A stretch of 46,705 nt of DNA from Verrucomicrobiota bacterium (GCA_963205455.1 CAUJJL010000082.1:1-46705); one strand, 5' to 3'. Shown: positions 1 through 8,915, numbered from the stretch's first letter. Notes: generated by a model from the letters alone, not told the origin. Translations and numbers: made by a program.

Positions 1-1
1 G

Positions 2-307
2 CACATGAAGGATGTCTGGTGGGGTCATGGCGACGGCAGTATCGGAGTGTTCGGCGGCCACTCGAACTTCGGCGACCCGGGTCGCTACTGGGATTTCCGG
101 TCGCTCGGTCACGGGGACATCCGCTTTGAGGATGTGATCGTCGCGCTGAACGACACGGGCTATCGCGGTCCGCTTTCGGTCGAATGGGAGGACATCCGCA
201 TGGACCGTGTGCACGGTGCAACCGAGGCTGCGGCATTCGTGCGCAAGACGGATTTTCCGCCCAGTGCACTCGCGTTCGACGCCGCGTTCGACAAGAAAAA
301 CCAGTAA
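2..307 (+). CDS. Sugar phosphate isomerase/epimerase, C-terminal part
   Basis: This is the 3' end of a gene that begins left of the window; about 101 residues are visible in frame up to the TAA. The sequence resembles the last strands of a xylose-isomerase-like TIM barrel: a HGDI segment, then GPLSVEWED, where a glutamate on the last strand is normally a metal ligand in this family. Such enzymes isomerise, epimerise or eliminate water from keto-sugars or inositols in the cytoplasm. It lies 10 bases before a Gfo/Idh/MocA dehydrogenase, a pairing often seen in inositol or keto-sugar catabolism, so the two probably share a substrate. The substrate cannot be read from this fragment. Confidence 0.72.
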   Translation, partial: HMKDVWWGHGDGSIGVFGGHSNFGDPGRYWDFRSLGHGDIRFEDVIVALNDTGYRGPLSVEWEDIRMDRVHGATEAAAFVRKTDFPPSALAFDAAFDKKNQ

Positions 308-317
308 TTTTCATCCC

Positions 318-1397
318 ATGAGCATCAAAGTTGGAATCATTGGCGCAGGCGGAATGCTTCGTTATCACGCCGCGGGTTTCCGCGCGGCGGGTGCCGAAAT
401 CATAGGCGTGGCGGATCCAAATGTTGAGGCGGCGAAACGGGCCGCCGAGCGCGAGAAGATCGGTGCCCATTTCGCAGATCCCGCGGAGCTGCTCAAGCTT
501 CGCGACCTCGACGCGGTTTCAATCATCGTCCCCAACAAGTTTCACGCTCCGCTCTCCCTTCAGGCACTCAAGGCGGGCAAACATGTCTTCTGCGAAAAGC
601 CACCGGCGATGAACGCGAAGGAGGCGTTGGCAATGGCTGCCGCGGCAAAGGCCGCGAAGCGAACACTGATGTTCAACTTCAACAATCGCGCGCGCCCGGA
701 GTCCTACGCCATGATGGACTACGTGGGACAGGGCATTGTCGGCCGCATCAATTCCGCCCAGGCAAAATGGATCCGCCGGACGGGCATCCCGGGCTTTGGC
801 GGATGGTTCACGACCAAGGCGATGTCCGGTGGAGGTCCGCTGATCGACCTGCTGCACATGCTCGACCTTGCCATGTACTTCATGGGTTACCCCGAGCCGG
901 AATGGGTGCTTGCGCAGACTTTCAGCGACTTCATTCAGGACAAGTCCTTCAAGGGTCCGTGGGGAATTCCGGATGTCGCCAAGGGCGTGACCGATGTGGA
1001 GAACGCCTGCCACGGCATGATTCGGTTCAAGTCTGGTCAGGTCGTGACACTCCAGATTTCCTGGGCCGAGATGGTGAAGCGCGAGGAGGTCTCCGTCACG
1101 TTCCAGGGCACCAAGGGCGGCGGACTCGTCCAGCGCCTGTTCGGCGTCGACGGATTGGACAACACCTCCATCGACGCGTGTGAACTCTACACGCAGGAAA
1201 ACGGCCGCACGGTCAACCGCACCATTGTTGTGCCCGCGGACGAAACCATGGGACGCAACCGTTCCGCCGCGAATTTCATCGCTGCGATCGAAGGCAAGGA
1301 GAGTCCCCTGAATACTCCCGATCAGGCTGTCGCACTGATGAAGATTATCGACGCCACCTACAAGTCCGCCAACTCCGGCAGACCGGTCAAAATCTGA
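318..1397 (+). CDS. Gfo/Idh/MocA family NAD(P)-dependent oxidoreductase
   Basis: A protein of 359 residues starting at the ATG that gives MSIKVGIIGAGGM; a longer frame upstream overlaps the preceding gene and is unlikely. The N-terminal Rossmann fold has the dinucleotide loop GAGG at about residues 9-12, and the family EKP motif with its catalytic-side lysine is at residues 93-95. The C-terminal domain has GGGPLIDLLH at 171-180, giving the Asp177/His180 pair expected of an active enzyme. The family oxidises or reduces a hydroxyl of sugars, inositols or their acids. It sits between a TIM-barrel isomerase and a second oxidoreductase on the same strand with short gaps, which suggests one operon. 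No Shine-Dalgarno sequence precedes the start. Substrate unknown. Confidence 0.88.
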   Translation: MSIKVGIIGAGGMLRYHAAGFRAAGAEIIGVADPNVEAAKRAAEREKIGAHFADPAELLKLRDLDAVSIIVPNKFHAPLSLQALKAGKHVFCEKPPAMNAKEALAMAAAAKAAKRTLMFNFNNRARPESYAMMDYVGQGIVGRINSAQAKWIRRTGIPGFGGWFTTKAMSGGGPLIDLLHMLDLAMYFMGYPEPEWVLAQTFSDFIQDKSFKGPWGIPDVAKGVTDVENACHGMIRFKSGQVVTLQISWAEMVKREEVSVTFQGTKGGGLVQRLFGVDGLDNTSIDACELYTQENGRTVNRTIVVPADETMGRNRSAANFIAAIEGKESPLNTPDQAVALMKIIDATYKSANSGRPVKI

Positions 1398-1428
1398 CAC
1401 CCTATCAACCTTCTGATCCTTCCAAGAC

Positions 1429-2595
1429 ATGGCACTCAAACGTAAACTTCGCATGGGCATGGTCGGGGGTGGTCGCGGCGCATTCATCGGTGCCGTTCAC
1501 CGGATGGCCGCCGCACTCGACAGCAGGATTGAACTCATCGCCGGCTGTTTTTCTGCCGACCCGGAAAAGTCAAGGCTCTCCGGTGCCGACCTGAATCTGA
1601 ATCCCACGCGGGTGTACGGCACCTACGAGGAAATGGTGAAGGCCGAGAGCGCCCTGCCTGCTGACGAACGGATCGATTTCGTTTCGATCGTCACCAGGAA
1701 CAACACCCATGTACCCATCGCCAAGGCATTCCTTGAAGCAGGTTTCCATGTCATCTGCGACAAACCCGTGGCCTTCTCTCTCGCCGAGGCGCGCGCGCTT
1801 CGCGAGGTCGTACGGAAATCGGGCCGGGTCTTCGCGCTGACCCACAACTACACGGGTTATCCGATGGTGAAGGAGGCCCGCCATCGCGTGCAGTCCGGGC
1901 AGCTTGGCACAATCCTCAAAGTCGTGGTCGAGTACCCCCAGGGCTACGCGATCACGGCCATGCAGAACAAGGCTGACGGAAAGATCTCCAACTGGCGAAT
2001 GGACCCGAACATTTCAGGGGTTTCGAACTGCATGGGCGACATCGGAACGCACGCGGAGAATCTCGCCCGCTTCATCACCGGACTCCAGATCGACGAAATC
2101 TGTGCCGACCTTTCGACCTTCATCCCCGGGCGGAAGCTCGATGACGACGGCAATTGCCTGGTCCGCTTCAAGGGTGGCGCCAGGGGCATCCTCTACGCCT
2201 CGCAGATTTCCAACGGCGACGAGAACAACCTCAACATCCGTGTCTACGGCACCAAGAGCTCCCTTGAGTGGCACCAGGAGCACCCAAATGAGCTGATCAT
2301 CAAGGAGGTCAATCAGCCGCGCATCATCCTGCGCCGCGGCAACAGCTACCTCTCTCCGATTGCACAGAAGTACTCGCGCACGCCCTTCGGACATCCGGAA
2401 GCCTTCATCGAGGCCTTCGCAAATGTCTACCTCGCGGCCGCCGAGGCGATCACCGACCAGATCAGCGGACGTAAGGCAAAAAAGTCCTATGACTTTCCGA
2501 CGATCGATGACGGCGTCGAAGGCATGGCCTTCATCGAAACCGCGGTCAAGAGCGCCAGGAAAGGCGCGCGCTGGGTCAAGTTCCCTCGGGTCTGA
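1429..2595 (+). CDS. Gfo/Idh/MocA family oxidoreductase
   Basis: A 388-residue protein with an N-terminal Rossmann domain (GMVGGGRGAF at about 10-19), a DKP version of the family EKP motif at 111-113 with Lys112, and the active-site segment GDIGTH at about 203-208, giving Asp204 and His208. These features match the longer subgroup of the family that acts on inositols and keto-sugars. It lies 31 bases after another Gfo/Idh/MocA gene. Two different members side by side would fit an oxidation step and a later reduction step on one sugar, but that is inference. There is no visible Shine-Dalgarno site; the chosen ATG lies just before the Rossmann strand. Confidence 0.88.
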   Translation: MALKRKLRMGMVGGGRGAFIGAVHRMAAALDSRIELIAGCFSADPEKSRLSGADLNLNPTRVYGTYEEMVKAESALPADERIDFVSIVTRNNTHVPIAKAFLEAGFHVICDKPVAFSLAEARALREVVRKSGRVFALTHNYTGYPMVKEARHRVQSGQLGTILKVVVEYPQGYAITAMQNKADGKISNWRMDPNISGVSNCMGDIGTHAENLARFITGLQIDEICADLSTFIPGRKLDDDGNCLVRFKGGARGILYASQISNGDENNLNIRVYGTKSSLEWHQEHPNELIIKEVNQPRIILRRGNSYLSPIAQKYSRTPFGHPEAFIEAFANVYLAAAEAITDQISGRKAKKSYDFPTIDDGVEGMAFIETAVKSARKGARWVKFPRV

Positions 2596-2608
2596 GCCCT
2601 GAGTCGCA

Positions 2609-3655
2609 TCACCGAGGGGCAGGGGCGGCAATCCCTTTGCCCCTCGATCGCAGCGTCGGTCCTTCCATCCAGCGTCCGCTGAGCATGACGGTATGAGGAT
2701 CGGAAGGCAGGCCGCGCTCATTGCGCTGGATCTGTGCAACGACGGACTCAACCGCGGCCGTTCCCTGTAGTTCCGCGCGCAGATCCAGGCCCGCACAGGC
2801 CCGCGTACGCTCGTTCCAGTTGAGATTAAAAAATGCGGTCTTGCCCGGGACGCGGACTCCCGCCTGCCGCAGCCAGACCACGGCCTGGTCAACGTGCCCG
2901 ATCACCAGATCGGGTTTGTGACGCCCATGCCAGGCGAGAAACGCATCGGAGGTCATGACGTCCTCCAACAGCAACGGCACGTGTCCAATCCCACCCTGGG
3001 ACTCCTGAAAGGACCGGAATGCCGCACTCCACTTGTTCATCAGGCGTGTGTCCTTGTAGCGTTCGATGAAAAGGCCGATCCTTGCGTATCCGCGGCTGCG
3101 AAGCTCAAGAAGCGCGTTAGTGAGCGTCAGGTAGTGGTCGATGACGATCGTATGAATTTGAAGCGAGTTTGAACCATAGTCGATTTCGGCGGCGGCAAAA
3201 CGCTCCCAGGGGAATCCCCGAGTGATGTTCGTGGGCTTGGAGTACAGGAAAACAACCCCCTGAACGCCGCGCGCCTGGAGCATGCGACCGAGCGCCAGTG
3301 CGCTATCGTTGACGTGATTGAACCGCAGGACGTCCAGATGAAATCCGAGCTCCGTCGCCCGCCTGCGCGCCGCATCGATCATGATCTGCTGCATTGGGCG
3401 CGGCTCGGGCTGTTCAGGAGAGGCGACGTGAACCATGGCGAGATTGCCGAGGAACCGTTCGGTGCGCGCCGCTCGCACATACGACATCAGCGAGCCAACA
3501 AGCTGATTTCGCGCATACCCCTGACGCCTGGCCTCCGCCTCGATCCGCTGTCGCACCTGAACACGCACATTGGGATGACCTGAGAGTGCGCGGGATACGG
3601 TGGAGGCCGACATCCCACATTTCGCGGCAAGGGTGCTCAAACTGACCTTCTGCAT
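2609..3655 (-). CDS. LacI family transcriptional regulator
   Basis: A protein of 348 residues, the usual length for the family, starting at the ATG that gives MQKVSLSTLAAKCGMSASTV. The first 25 residues form the LacI-type helix-turn-helix, followed by a hinge helix with SRALSGHPNVR and then a periplasmic-binding-protein-like sensor domain (QGVVFLY, IGLFIE, DLVIGHVDQAV). The open frame runs upstream to 4018 but that stretch is not family-like. It faces the opposite way to the oxidoreductase at 3896, with about 240 bases between them, the usual arrangement of a repressor and its target. The inducer is probably a sugar handled by the surrounding dehydrogenases. Confidence 0.9.
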   Translation of the reverse strand: MQKVSLSTLAAKCGMSASTVSRALSGHPNVRVQVRQRIEAEARRQGYARNQLVGSLMSYVRAARTERFLGNLAMVHVASPEQPEPRPMQQIMIDAARRRATELGFHLDVLRFNHVNDSALALGRMLQARGVQGVVFLYSKPTNITRGFPWERFAAAEIDYGSNSLQIHTIVIDHYLTLTNALLELRSRGYARIGLFIERYKDTRLMNKWSAAFRSFQESQGGIGHVPLLLEDVMTSDAFLAWHGRHKPDLVIGHVDQAVVWLRQAGVRVPGKTAFFNLNWNERTRACAGLDLRAELQGTAAVESVVAQIQRNERGLPSDPHTVMLSGRWMEGPTLRSRGKGIAAPAPR

Positions 3656-3656
3656 G

Positions 3657-3664
3657 GTTGCAAC
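3657..3664. promoter_or_regulatory. Possible LacI-family operator half (GTTGCAAC palindrome)
   Basis: A perfect 8-base palindrome with a central GC sits directly against the start codon of the LacI-type gene. It lies within a looser inverted arrangement TTGCA-N5-TGCAA (3658-3672). LacI-type regulators bind palindromes with a central CG or GC and often regulate their own gene. The site is short and could be chance. Confidence 0.22.
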
Positions 3665-3895
3665 GCATGCAAAGGTGGAACCGTGACGCCTCCACGCAAG
3701 CGCTATCTCCTTGGCATCCAGACCCGATCGTCGCCCCAACGTCATGACTCGCGCCAAGATACGCCATACCGGCCCATCATCAGGAAGATTCGGTTTTGAC
3801 TTCGATTGCGATGCGATGCCGTCCCACTCGCATTCGCCAAACACGAGTTTTGCCATCGCACCGGGAATGCTCGCCCCTGTCATACGCATCCAGTC

Positions 3896-5119
3896 ATGAT
3901 TCGGGCTGCCTTGGTCGGTGTCTCCGGATATGGTCGCTGGCATCTCCTCATGGCGATGGAGCAGATGCTCCTTGGGCGCATGGAGTTGATTGGCGTGACC
4001 GTGATCAACCGCCCACAACAGGAAGCGATCTGCCGCCGGCTGGAAAGACGGGGCATTCCGGTATTTTCAACATTTGAGGCGATGATGTCGCAGGTTGCTG
4101 GCCGGGTGGATCTGCTGCTGCTTCCCACGGCGATCCAATGGCACGCGCCGATGGCGCTCGCCGGATTGCGGGCGGGTGCCCACGTGCTGGTCGAAAAGCC
4201 GGTGGCGGCGACGGTGGGCGATATTGACGCCGTGATTTCGGCACAGCAGCAGGCGAAACGGCTCGTGGTAGTCGGATTTCAAGACCTGTACGATCCGGCG
4301 GTACACGACATCAAGCAGCGCATGCTGTCAGGGCAGATTGGCCGCATACGTCAAATCCGGGTGAAGGGCCAGTGGCCGCGCTCAACTTCCTACTACGGCC
4401 GAAATAACTGGGCTGGCCGGTTGCGTGTGGATAACGCCTGGGTTTTTGACTCTCCCATCAACAATGCCTTTGCGCATTTTCTCATGCTCGCGCTGTTCTG
4501 GTCAGGCAAAACGGCCGAGAGCACGGGAGAGATTGCCACGATCGAGGCCGAACTGTATCGAGCCAATCCGATTGAGAGCTTCGACACCGCAAGCCTGCGT
4601 CTGCGCACGTCCACTGATGTCGAAATTCTCGTTTACGTGACGCATGCCGGGAAGGAAGAGCATCCACCGGAAGTTTCGGTGCAGGGTGAAACTGGAACCG
4701 TCACGTGGAGCTACGAGCGCTCCTGCGTGGTCGAGCAAAAGGGAAAGCCCGTCGAGATCATGAAGGTGCCCGAACAGCTTGATGTCCGCCTCCGCGTCCT
4801 CGACGCCACACTGACCCGCCTCGAAACAGGAGAAGGATTTGTGGTCACTCCCTCCATCGCGCGTGAACACACACGCATCATCAACGCGCTCCACGAATTT
4901 TTCCCGATACTGTCCATACCCGCCTCGCACCTTGGCAGCCTGTGTGGAAAGGACGGGGAGACGCGCAGGATTCCGGACATCGATATCCTGATTGAACGGG
5001 CCGCCGCCGAGGGACACCTTTTCAGCGAAGCTGGAGCTCCATGGGCTATCCCCTCCGCGGGACCCCGCTCCCTCCACGGCTATCAGGGCGTCAAGGCGGA
5101 CCACGGTTCAGGCTCGTAG
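3896..5119 (+). CDS. Gfo/Idh/MocA family oxidoreductase (third, divergent from lacI)
   Basis: A protein of 407 residues starting at MIRAALVGVSGYGRWH; the open frame extends upstream to 3806 but without family-like sequence. The Rossmann loop is GVSGYG at about 8-13, and EKP occurs at 100-102 with Lys101. Where the other two dehydrogenases carry GGG...D...H, this one reads DSPINNAFAHFL, so the histidine is kept but the aspartate motif is different; it belongs to another subgroup. It is transcribed away from the LacI gene and is probably controlled by it. The substrate cannot be named. Confidence 0.83.
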   Translation: MIRAALVGVSGYGRWHLLMAMEQMLLGRMELIGVTVINRPQQEAICRRLERRGIPVFSTFEAMMSQVAGRVDLLLLPTAIQWHAPMALAGLRAGAHVLVEKPVAATVGDIDAVISAQQQAKRLVVVGFQDLYDPAVHDIKQRMLSGQIGRIRQIRVKGQWPRSTSYYGRNNWAGRLRVDNAWVFDSPINNAFAHFLMLALFWSGKTAESTGEIATIEAELYRANPIESFDTASLRLRTSTDVEILVYVTHAGKEEHPPEVSVQGETGTVTWSYERSCVVEQKGKPVEIMKVPEQLDVRLRVLDATLTRLETGEGFVVTPSIAREHTRIINALHEFFPILSIPASHLGSLCGKDGETRRIPDIDILIERAAAEGHLFSEAGAPWAIPSAGPRSLHGYQGVKADHGSGS

Positions 5120-5168
5120 TGTCTGCGGCCAGCCCTCCGCGATCAATCTTCAGTTTCGACCACAAACC

Positions 5169-7355
5169 TCAGGGACCGACAGCGTGCTGGTTCCGCTTGA
5201 GCCGCACGACGTTCGTTTTCATCCAGTCCACAGGACGGACCTGCTCATATCCAGGAGCCTCAAGGGTGAAGGGAAACCAGTATGTGCCCGACAGGCGGGA
5301 CAGAACAATCTCGTCGCGATCGATCCTGAGCGAAAGAATCAGCCCCTTGATCTGCAGCCGATCAATCGTCAGAGAGGGAAACGCTGCAGGAAGCCTGGGT
5401 TCGATCCGGCATCCTTCCGCGGTCGGTGAGAAGCCCGCAAATCCGCTCAGCATCACCTCCGGCACAAGCATCGATTCAAAAAACTCGCGGTCCAGCCCGA
5501 GCCCACCGGCAGTGCCGTCCCCCTGGAGGCCCATTCCTTTCTTGCGATAAAATTCACGGTAGCCGCCGCCAGCCTGAACCTCCTCAAACCACCGCAGGAT
5601 CTCTTCAAGGCGGGACCAGGCATTGTCAGGCCCACGCACCTTGATGCGCGACATCAGATCCATGTAGGACCAGCCAAGGACCGCTCCTCCATCCTGCACC
5701 TGACCACCGAACGGTATCGTGTCCGCCTTGTTCCAGCGCCAGAAGTAATAGTCGGTGTTTCGCCGCGTCGTGCTTCGAGGCCCAAACCGGAAATGATAAA
5801 TGTCCGGGCCGACGGACGTGTCGCCCTCGACGATCCGTCTGCCCTCAAGCCAGTCCATGATCTCAACCGCATGGGCGTCTGTCGCAAAGCCATAGTGAAT
5901 CGCATCCGTGTTCAGGAAAGTGAAGCCGTAGTCGGTCCGCATGCCATGGATGTCAGGACCCGCAACAAAACGTCCCGTCTCATTGCTCCAGAACAGGCGG
6001 TTGCCCTCCGCCTTGACCTCGGCGGCATGACGATCGAGCTGCACAGGGTCGAATCGCCCTCCCCCGTCGGAAAGTCCCCATTCTGGGTGCCGATCCAGCG
6101 TCCGCTCAAGGACGGCAAACTTCCGCAGCGTATCATAATATCGGATACTGGCGTAGACATCCTTGTGCCCAAAAGGCAGCAGGTCCCAGTAGTTGTTGCC
6201 GATGCCCCTGCCCGGAATCATCCGCGCCGTGCCATCGGGATTCCGTTCTATGCCAGACTGTCCGTCATGCCCCACCCAGGTCGTGAGCACGCAATGATTC
6301 TCGAGCGTCTTGAACTCGCTCTGCGCAAACCGCAGCGCCTGCCGCAGCCGCGGAAGGCTCCGGCCAAGAAAATCGACGTCGCCCGTCCAGAGAAAATAGT
6401 CGATCGCTCCCCGGATGAAATCGAAGTTATTGATGTTGTGACGGGTGTCGTACTGGGAGAATACCGCCTGCAGCAGCAGCCTGCCTTCCGGATCGGCGTT
6501 CGCCAGGCGGAGGCGCAGGCAGACGATTCGTCCGGACCACTCTTGATGCCGATAGACCGGTATCATCGCACATTCAGCCTCGCCCTCCTTCACGTCGGCA
6601 GGTGGAACCAGCATCCGCCGTGTTTCTGAAAAACCATCATCCCCTTCGCGCTCCCACTCGATGAAGGGCTGGGCACCGCCGAGGTCCTCCGCATGCCAGC
6701 GCAACTGGACAAACGGTGACTGAAAGGAATCAAGCTTCAACGGCGGCGTCGTGAGGCTCGCATCCGCCGCAGTGACCCTCAAGCGGCTGCCTTCCGAATC
6801 GATGTTCTCAAACTCGACGCCGCGCAATTCCCATCCAGACATGTCATGCGTCACCGGCACTCCCTTGCGCAGCACGGCGGACTTGGTACCGCGGTTCGAA
6901 AAATGGATGCCGGCCGCACCCTCGTTGTTCACCCAGTAGGGAAACGGCCATCCGAGAACATGCCCAATGCCCGCGTGCTGGTGAGTGGCGACATATCCCT
7001 CGCGATCAATGATCTTGTTGAGAAACGAACGCCGGAGACGCTCCGCGATCGTGACCGTGTTCTTGCAGACTCGCAGCCCTTCGGTGTCCGCCCACAGACA
7101 GGGGCCGGTGAGCCACTCGTCCCACAGCGTGCAGAGCGGCACATCCGGGTCGCCATCCGGGTAATCGAGCCACACCGGTGGATAGTGCAGCCGGTGCATG
7201 GCGTTCAGCGCCTCCATCTGCCTCTCCTTGCCCGGAACCATGAAGCGGGGAAAGGCGCTGTCGGCTGCCGCGGCCTTCGCGCGGAGCGCGCCCATCCCGA
7301 GCAGAAGAGCACAACCAATCATCGGAACCACAAGACCAAACACGTTGTTTTTCAT
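5169..7355 (-). CDS. Secreted six-hairpin glycosidase-like protein
   Basis: A protein of 728 residues with a clear signal peptide (short positive start, then hydrophobic VPMIGCALLLGMGALRAKA), so exported to the periplasm or beyond. The middle and C-terminal parts (about residues 310-700) look like an alpha/alpha toroid: repeated helix pairs with FIRGAIDYFLWTGD, NNYWDLLPFGHKDVYASI and a final small beta segment. This resembles alpha-L-rhamnosidase and related six-hairpin glycosidases. I cannot assign a GH number or name the catalytic acid. It lies at the edge of the oxidoreductase/LacI locus and could release the sugar those enzymes handle. It converges on the oxidoreductase that ends at 5119. 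Confidence 0.62.
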   Translation of the reverse strand: MKNNVFGLVVPMIGCALLLGMGALRAKAAAADSAFPRFMVPGKERQMEALNAMHRLHYPPVWLDYPDGDPDVPLCTLWDEWLTGPCLWADTEGLRVCKNTVTIAERLRRSFLNKIIDREGYVATHQHAGIGHVLGWPFPYWVNNEGAAGIHFSNRGTKSAVLRKGVPVTHDMSGWELRGVEFENIDSEGSRLRVTAADASLTTPPLKLDSFQSPFVQLRWHAEDLGGAQPFIEWEREGDDGFSETRRMLVPPADVKEGEAECAMIPVYRHQEWSGRIVCLRLRLANADPEGRLLLQAVFSQYDTRHNINNFDFIRGAIDYFLWTGDVDFLGRSLPRLRQALRFAQSEFKTLENHCVLTTWVGHDGQSGIERNPDGTARMIPGRGIGNNYWDLLPFGHKDVYASIRYYDTLRKFAVLERTLDRHPEWGLSDGGGRFDPVQLDRHAAEVKAEGNRLFWSNETGRFVAGPDIHGMRTDYGFTFLNTDAIHYGFATDAHAVEIMDWLEGRRIVEGDTSVGPDIYHFRFGPRSTTRRNTDYYFWRWNKADTIPFGGQVQDGGAVLGWSYMDLMSRIKVRGPDNAWSRLEEILRWFEEVQAGGGYREFYRKKGMGLQGDGTAGGLGLDREFFESMLVPEVMLSGFAGFSPTAEGCRIEPRLPAAFPSLTIDRLQIKGLILSLRIDRDEIVLSRLSGTYWFPFTLEAPGYEQVRPVDWMKTNVVRLKRNQHAVGP

Positions 7356-7571
7356 GGGATGTTTCGCAGACCACGCTGAACCAAGCAGGCTGACCTTTGC
7401 TCAACAGTAGGTCACACCTCCCGCATCAGGGTCAGCCCAAATCTTGTTCGGCTTCGATTTGTTCCAAGCGCACTACCATCAGCAATTGCAAAGATACCCT
7501 GGCCGAGAACGTCCACCCGCGCGGTCCAGCCGCGAAAATCCGTGCCATCAATACGCACGCCACGCGCCCAC
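7356..7571 (-). promoter_or_regulatory. Upstream region of the glycosidase-like gene with repeated GGTCA half-sites
   Basis: This 300-base gap (7356-7655) contains no gene. Next to the glycosidase-like gene it holds an 8-base inverted repeat, GGCTGACC (7388-7395) and GGTCAGCC (7430-7437). A third half-site GGTCA lies between them at 7410-7414. The three pentamers start 19 and 20 bases apart, close to two helical turns, as expected if one regulator bound along one face of the DNA. No confident -10/-35 pair was found. The far end of the gap holds the pfp terminator. Confidence 0.3.
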
Positions 7572-7599
7572 AAAAAAGCCAGGCCCCAAAAGGCCTGGC
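7572..7599 (-). terminator. Rho-independent terminator of pfp
   Basis: On the minus strand a perfect 8-base-pair stem (GCCAGGCC / GGCCTGGC) with a 6-base loop is followed directly by six T residues. It lies 57 bases after the pfp stop codon. This is the clearest intrinsic terminator in the window. Confidence 0.85.
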
Positions 7600-7655
7600 A
7601 GAATTGATCGCCATCAGGCAGGGAGCGGGGCCTCCATGTCCCCTTCGCAGCCCGC

Positions 7656-8915
7656 TCAGATTTCGTAGGCGGGAAGCAGTTTCTCAACCCGCTCCTTGTC
7701 CAAGTGGGCAAAGGAAGGCAGGCCGTTGTCGTAGGGCACTGCCACCTCCCCCTGGATGAGGGGCTGCGCATAGCGGAAAAACTGGAAGTTCATCGAGATG
7801 CCGTCCTCGTTGATCCACTCGCGGGGCAGTTTCTTCACACCGTTCGCAATTTCGCTCAGCGGCGCGAGACCGGTTTCCACCGAATAGTGGTCGCCATCGC
7901 CACGGATGAGCGTGACCATCTTGTCGGTCTGTCCGCTCACCGCGGCGCGTACCGCGGCCTGTCCCGCAAGAAACGCCTCGTCGTTGTCCGCCTTCGACGA
8001 ACAATGCGCCGCGGCGCGCTGCGCCATGCCGAACTTCACCGTGCGGGCCTTCACGCCCGGGATGCCTTCCTCGACCAGATTCTGCAGGAATTCCGCCGCA
8101 CCCCCGAGTTGCGCGTGACCAAAGGCATCGGTCTTGTCCGCCGCGGCGACATAGTTGCCGTCAGCATCAACCAACCCCTCGCCAACGACGATCAGGCAGT
8201 AGCGTTCACGCTTGAGCACGCGCTTGACGTCCTCGACAAACTTTTCGCCCGAGAACGGGACTTCAGGCAGGAGGATCAGGTGGGGCGCATCGTGCGGATG
8301 ATCCCTGCGCTTTGCCAGCGCGGCGCCCGCGGCAATCCAGCCGGCATTGCGTCCCATCACCTCCACGATCTGCACCAGGTCATGCTGGCCCATCGCGGCA
8401 TTGTCGCACGCGATCTCTCGGATGGTCGTGGAGATGTACTTGATGACCGAACCGTAGCCAGGGCAGTGGTCCGTGACGACCAGATCGTTGTCGATCGTCT
8501 TCGGCACACCGATCACGCGCAGTTCATAGCCCTGCTGCTGCGCGAGCTTCGAAATCTTGTCGGCCGTATCCTGCGAGTCATTCCCGCCCGCATAAAAGAA
8601 ATAGCGGATGTTGTGTGCCTTGAACACCTCGAGCACGCGCTCGAAATCCTGCTGCTTCTTCAACTTGTAGCGCACCGTGCCGAGCGCCGCACCCGGGGTG
8701 TAGCGCAGGCCGCGGATCACCTGTTGTGACTCCGCGGCGAGATCGATCAGGTCTTCCTGAAGGATGCCCAATACCCCGTTGAGCGTGCCATAGACCTCCT
8801 CGATGCACTCATGATTGAGCGCCTCCGAAACAACGCCTGCGAGGCTTGCATTAATGACAGCCGTGGGGCCGCCAGACTGGCCTACCAGGACGTTTCCTAC
8901 GAGTTCTTCAGCCAT
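7656..8915 (-). CDS. pfp: Pyrophosphate--fructose-6-phosphate 1-phosphotransferase
   Basis: A phosphofructokinase-family enzyme of 419 residues from MAEELVGNVLVGQSGGPTAV; the frame continues upstream but this ATG starts the conserved domain. The PPi-type signature is visible: GGNDS where ATP enzymes have GGDGS (an aspartate in place of the glycine that admits ATP), and PKTIDNDL where ATP enzymes have PGTIDND. EVMGRNAGWIAAGAAL follows, the substrate-binding MGR segment. It phosphorylates fructose 6-phosphate with PPi in cytoplasmic glycolysis and can run in reverse. It lies 136 bases downstream of purB on the same strand, with its own terminator after it. The asparagine in GGNDS is a variant of the usual GGDD. 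Confidence 0.9.
   Translation of the reverse strand: MAEELVGNVLVGQSGGPTAVINASLAGVVSEALNHECIEEVYGTLNGVLGILQEDLIDLAAESQQVIRGLRYTPGAALGTVRYKLKKQQDFERVLEVFKAHNIRYFFYAGGNDSQDTADKISKLAQQQGYELRVIGVPKTIDNDLVVTDHCPGYGSVIKYISTTIREIACDNAAMGQHDLVQIVEVMGRNAGWIAAGAALAKRRDHPHDAPHLILLPEVPFSGEKFVEDVKRVLKRERYCLIVVGEGLVDADGNYVAAADKTDAFGHAQLGGAAEFLQNLVEEGIPGVKARTVKFGMAQRAAAHCSSKADNDEAFLAGQAAVRAAVSGQTDKMVTLIRGDGDHYSVETGLAPLSEIANGVKKLPREWINEDGISMNFQFFRYAQPLIQGEVAVPYDNGLPSFAHLDKERVEKLLPAYEI

Noticed and set aside
519..1487. 322-residue open frame antisense to two oxidoreductase genes
   Set aside because: It is the antisense shadow of well-supported genes; the GC-rich codon pattern leaves long frames open on the other strand, and no motif is seen.
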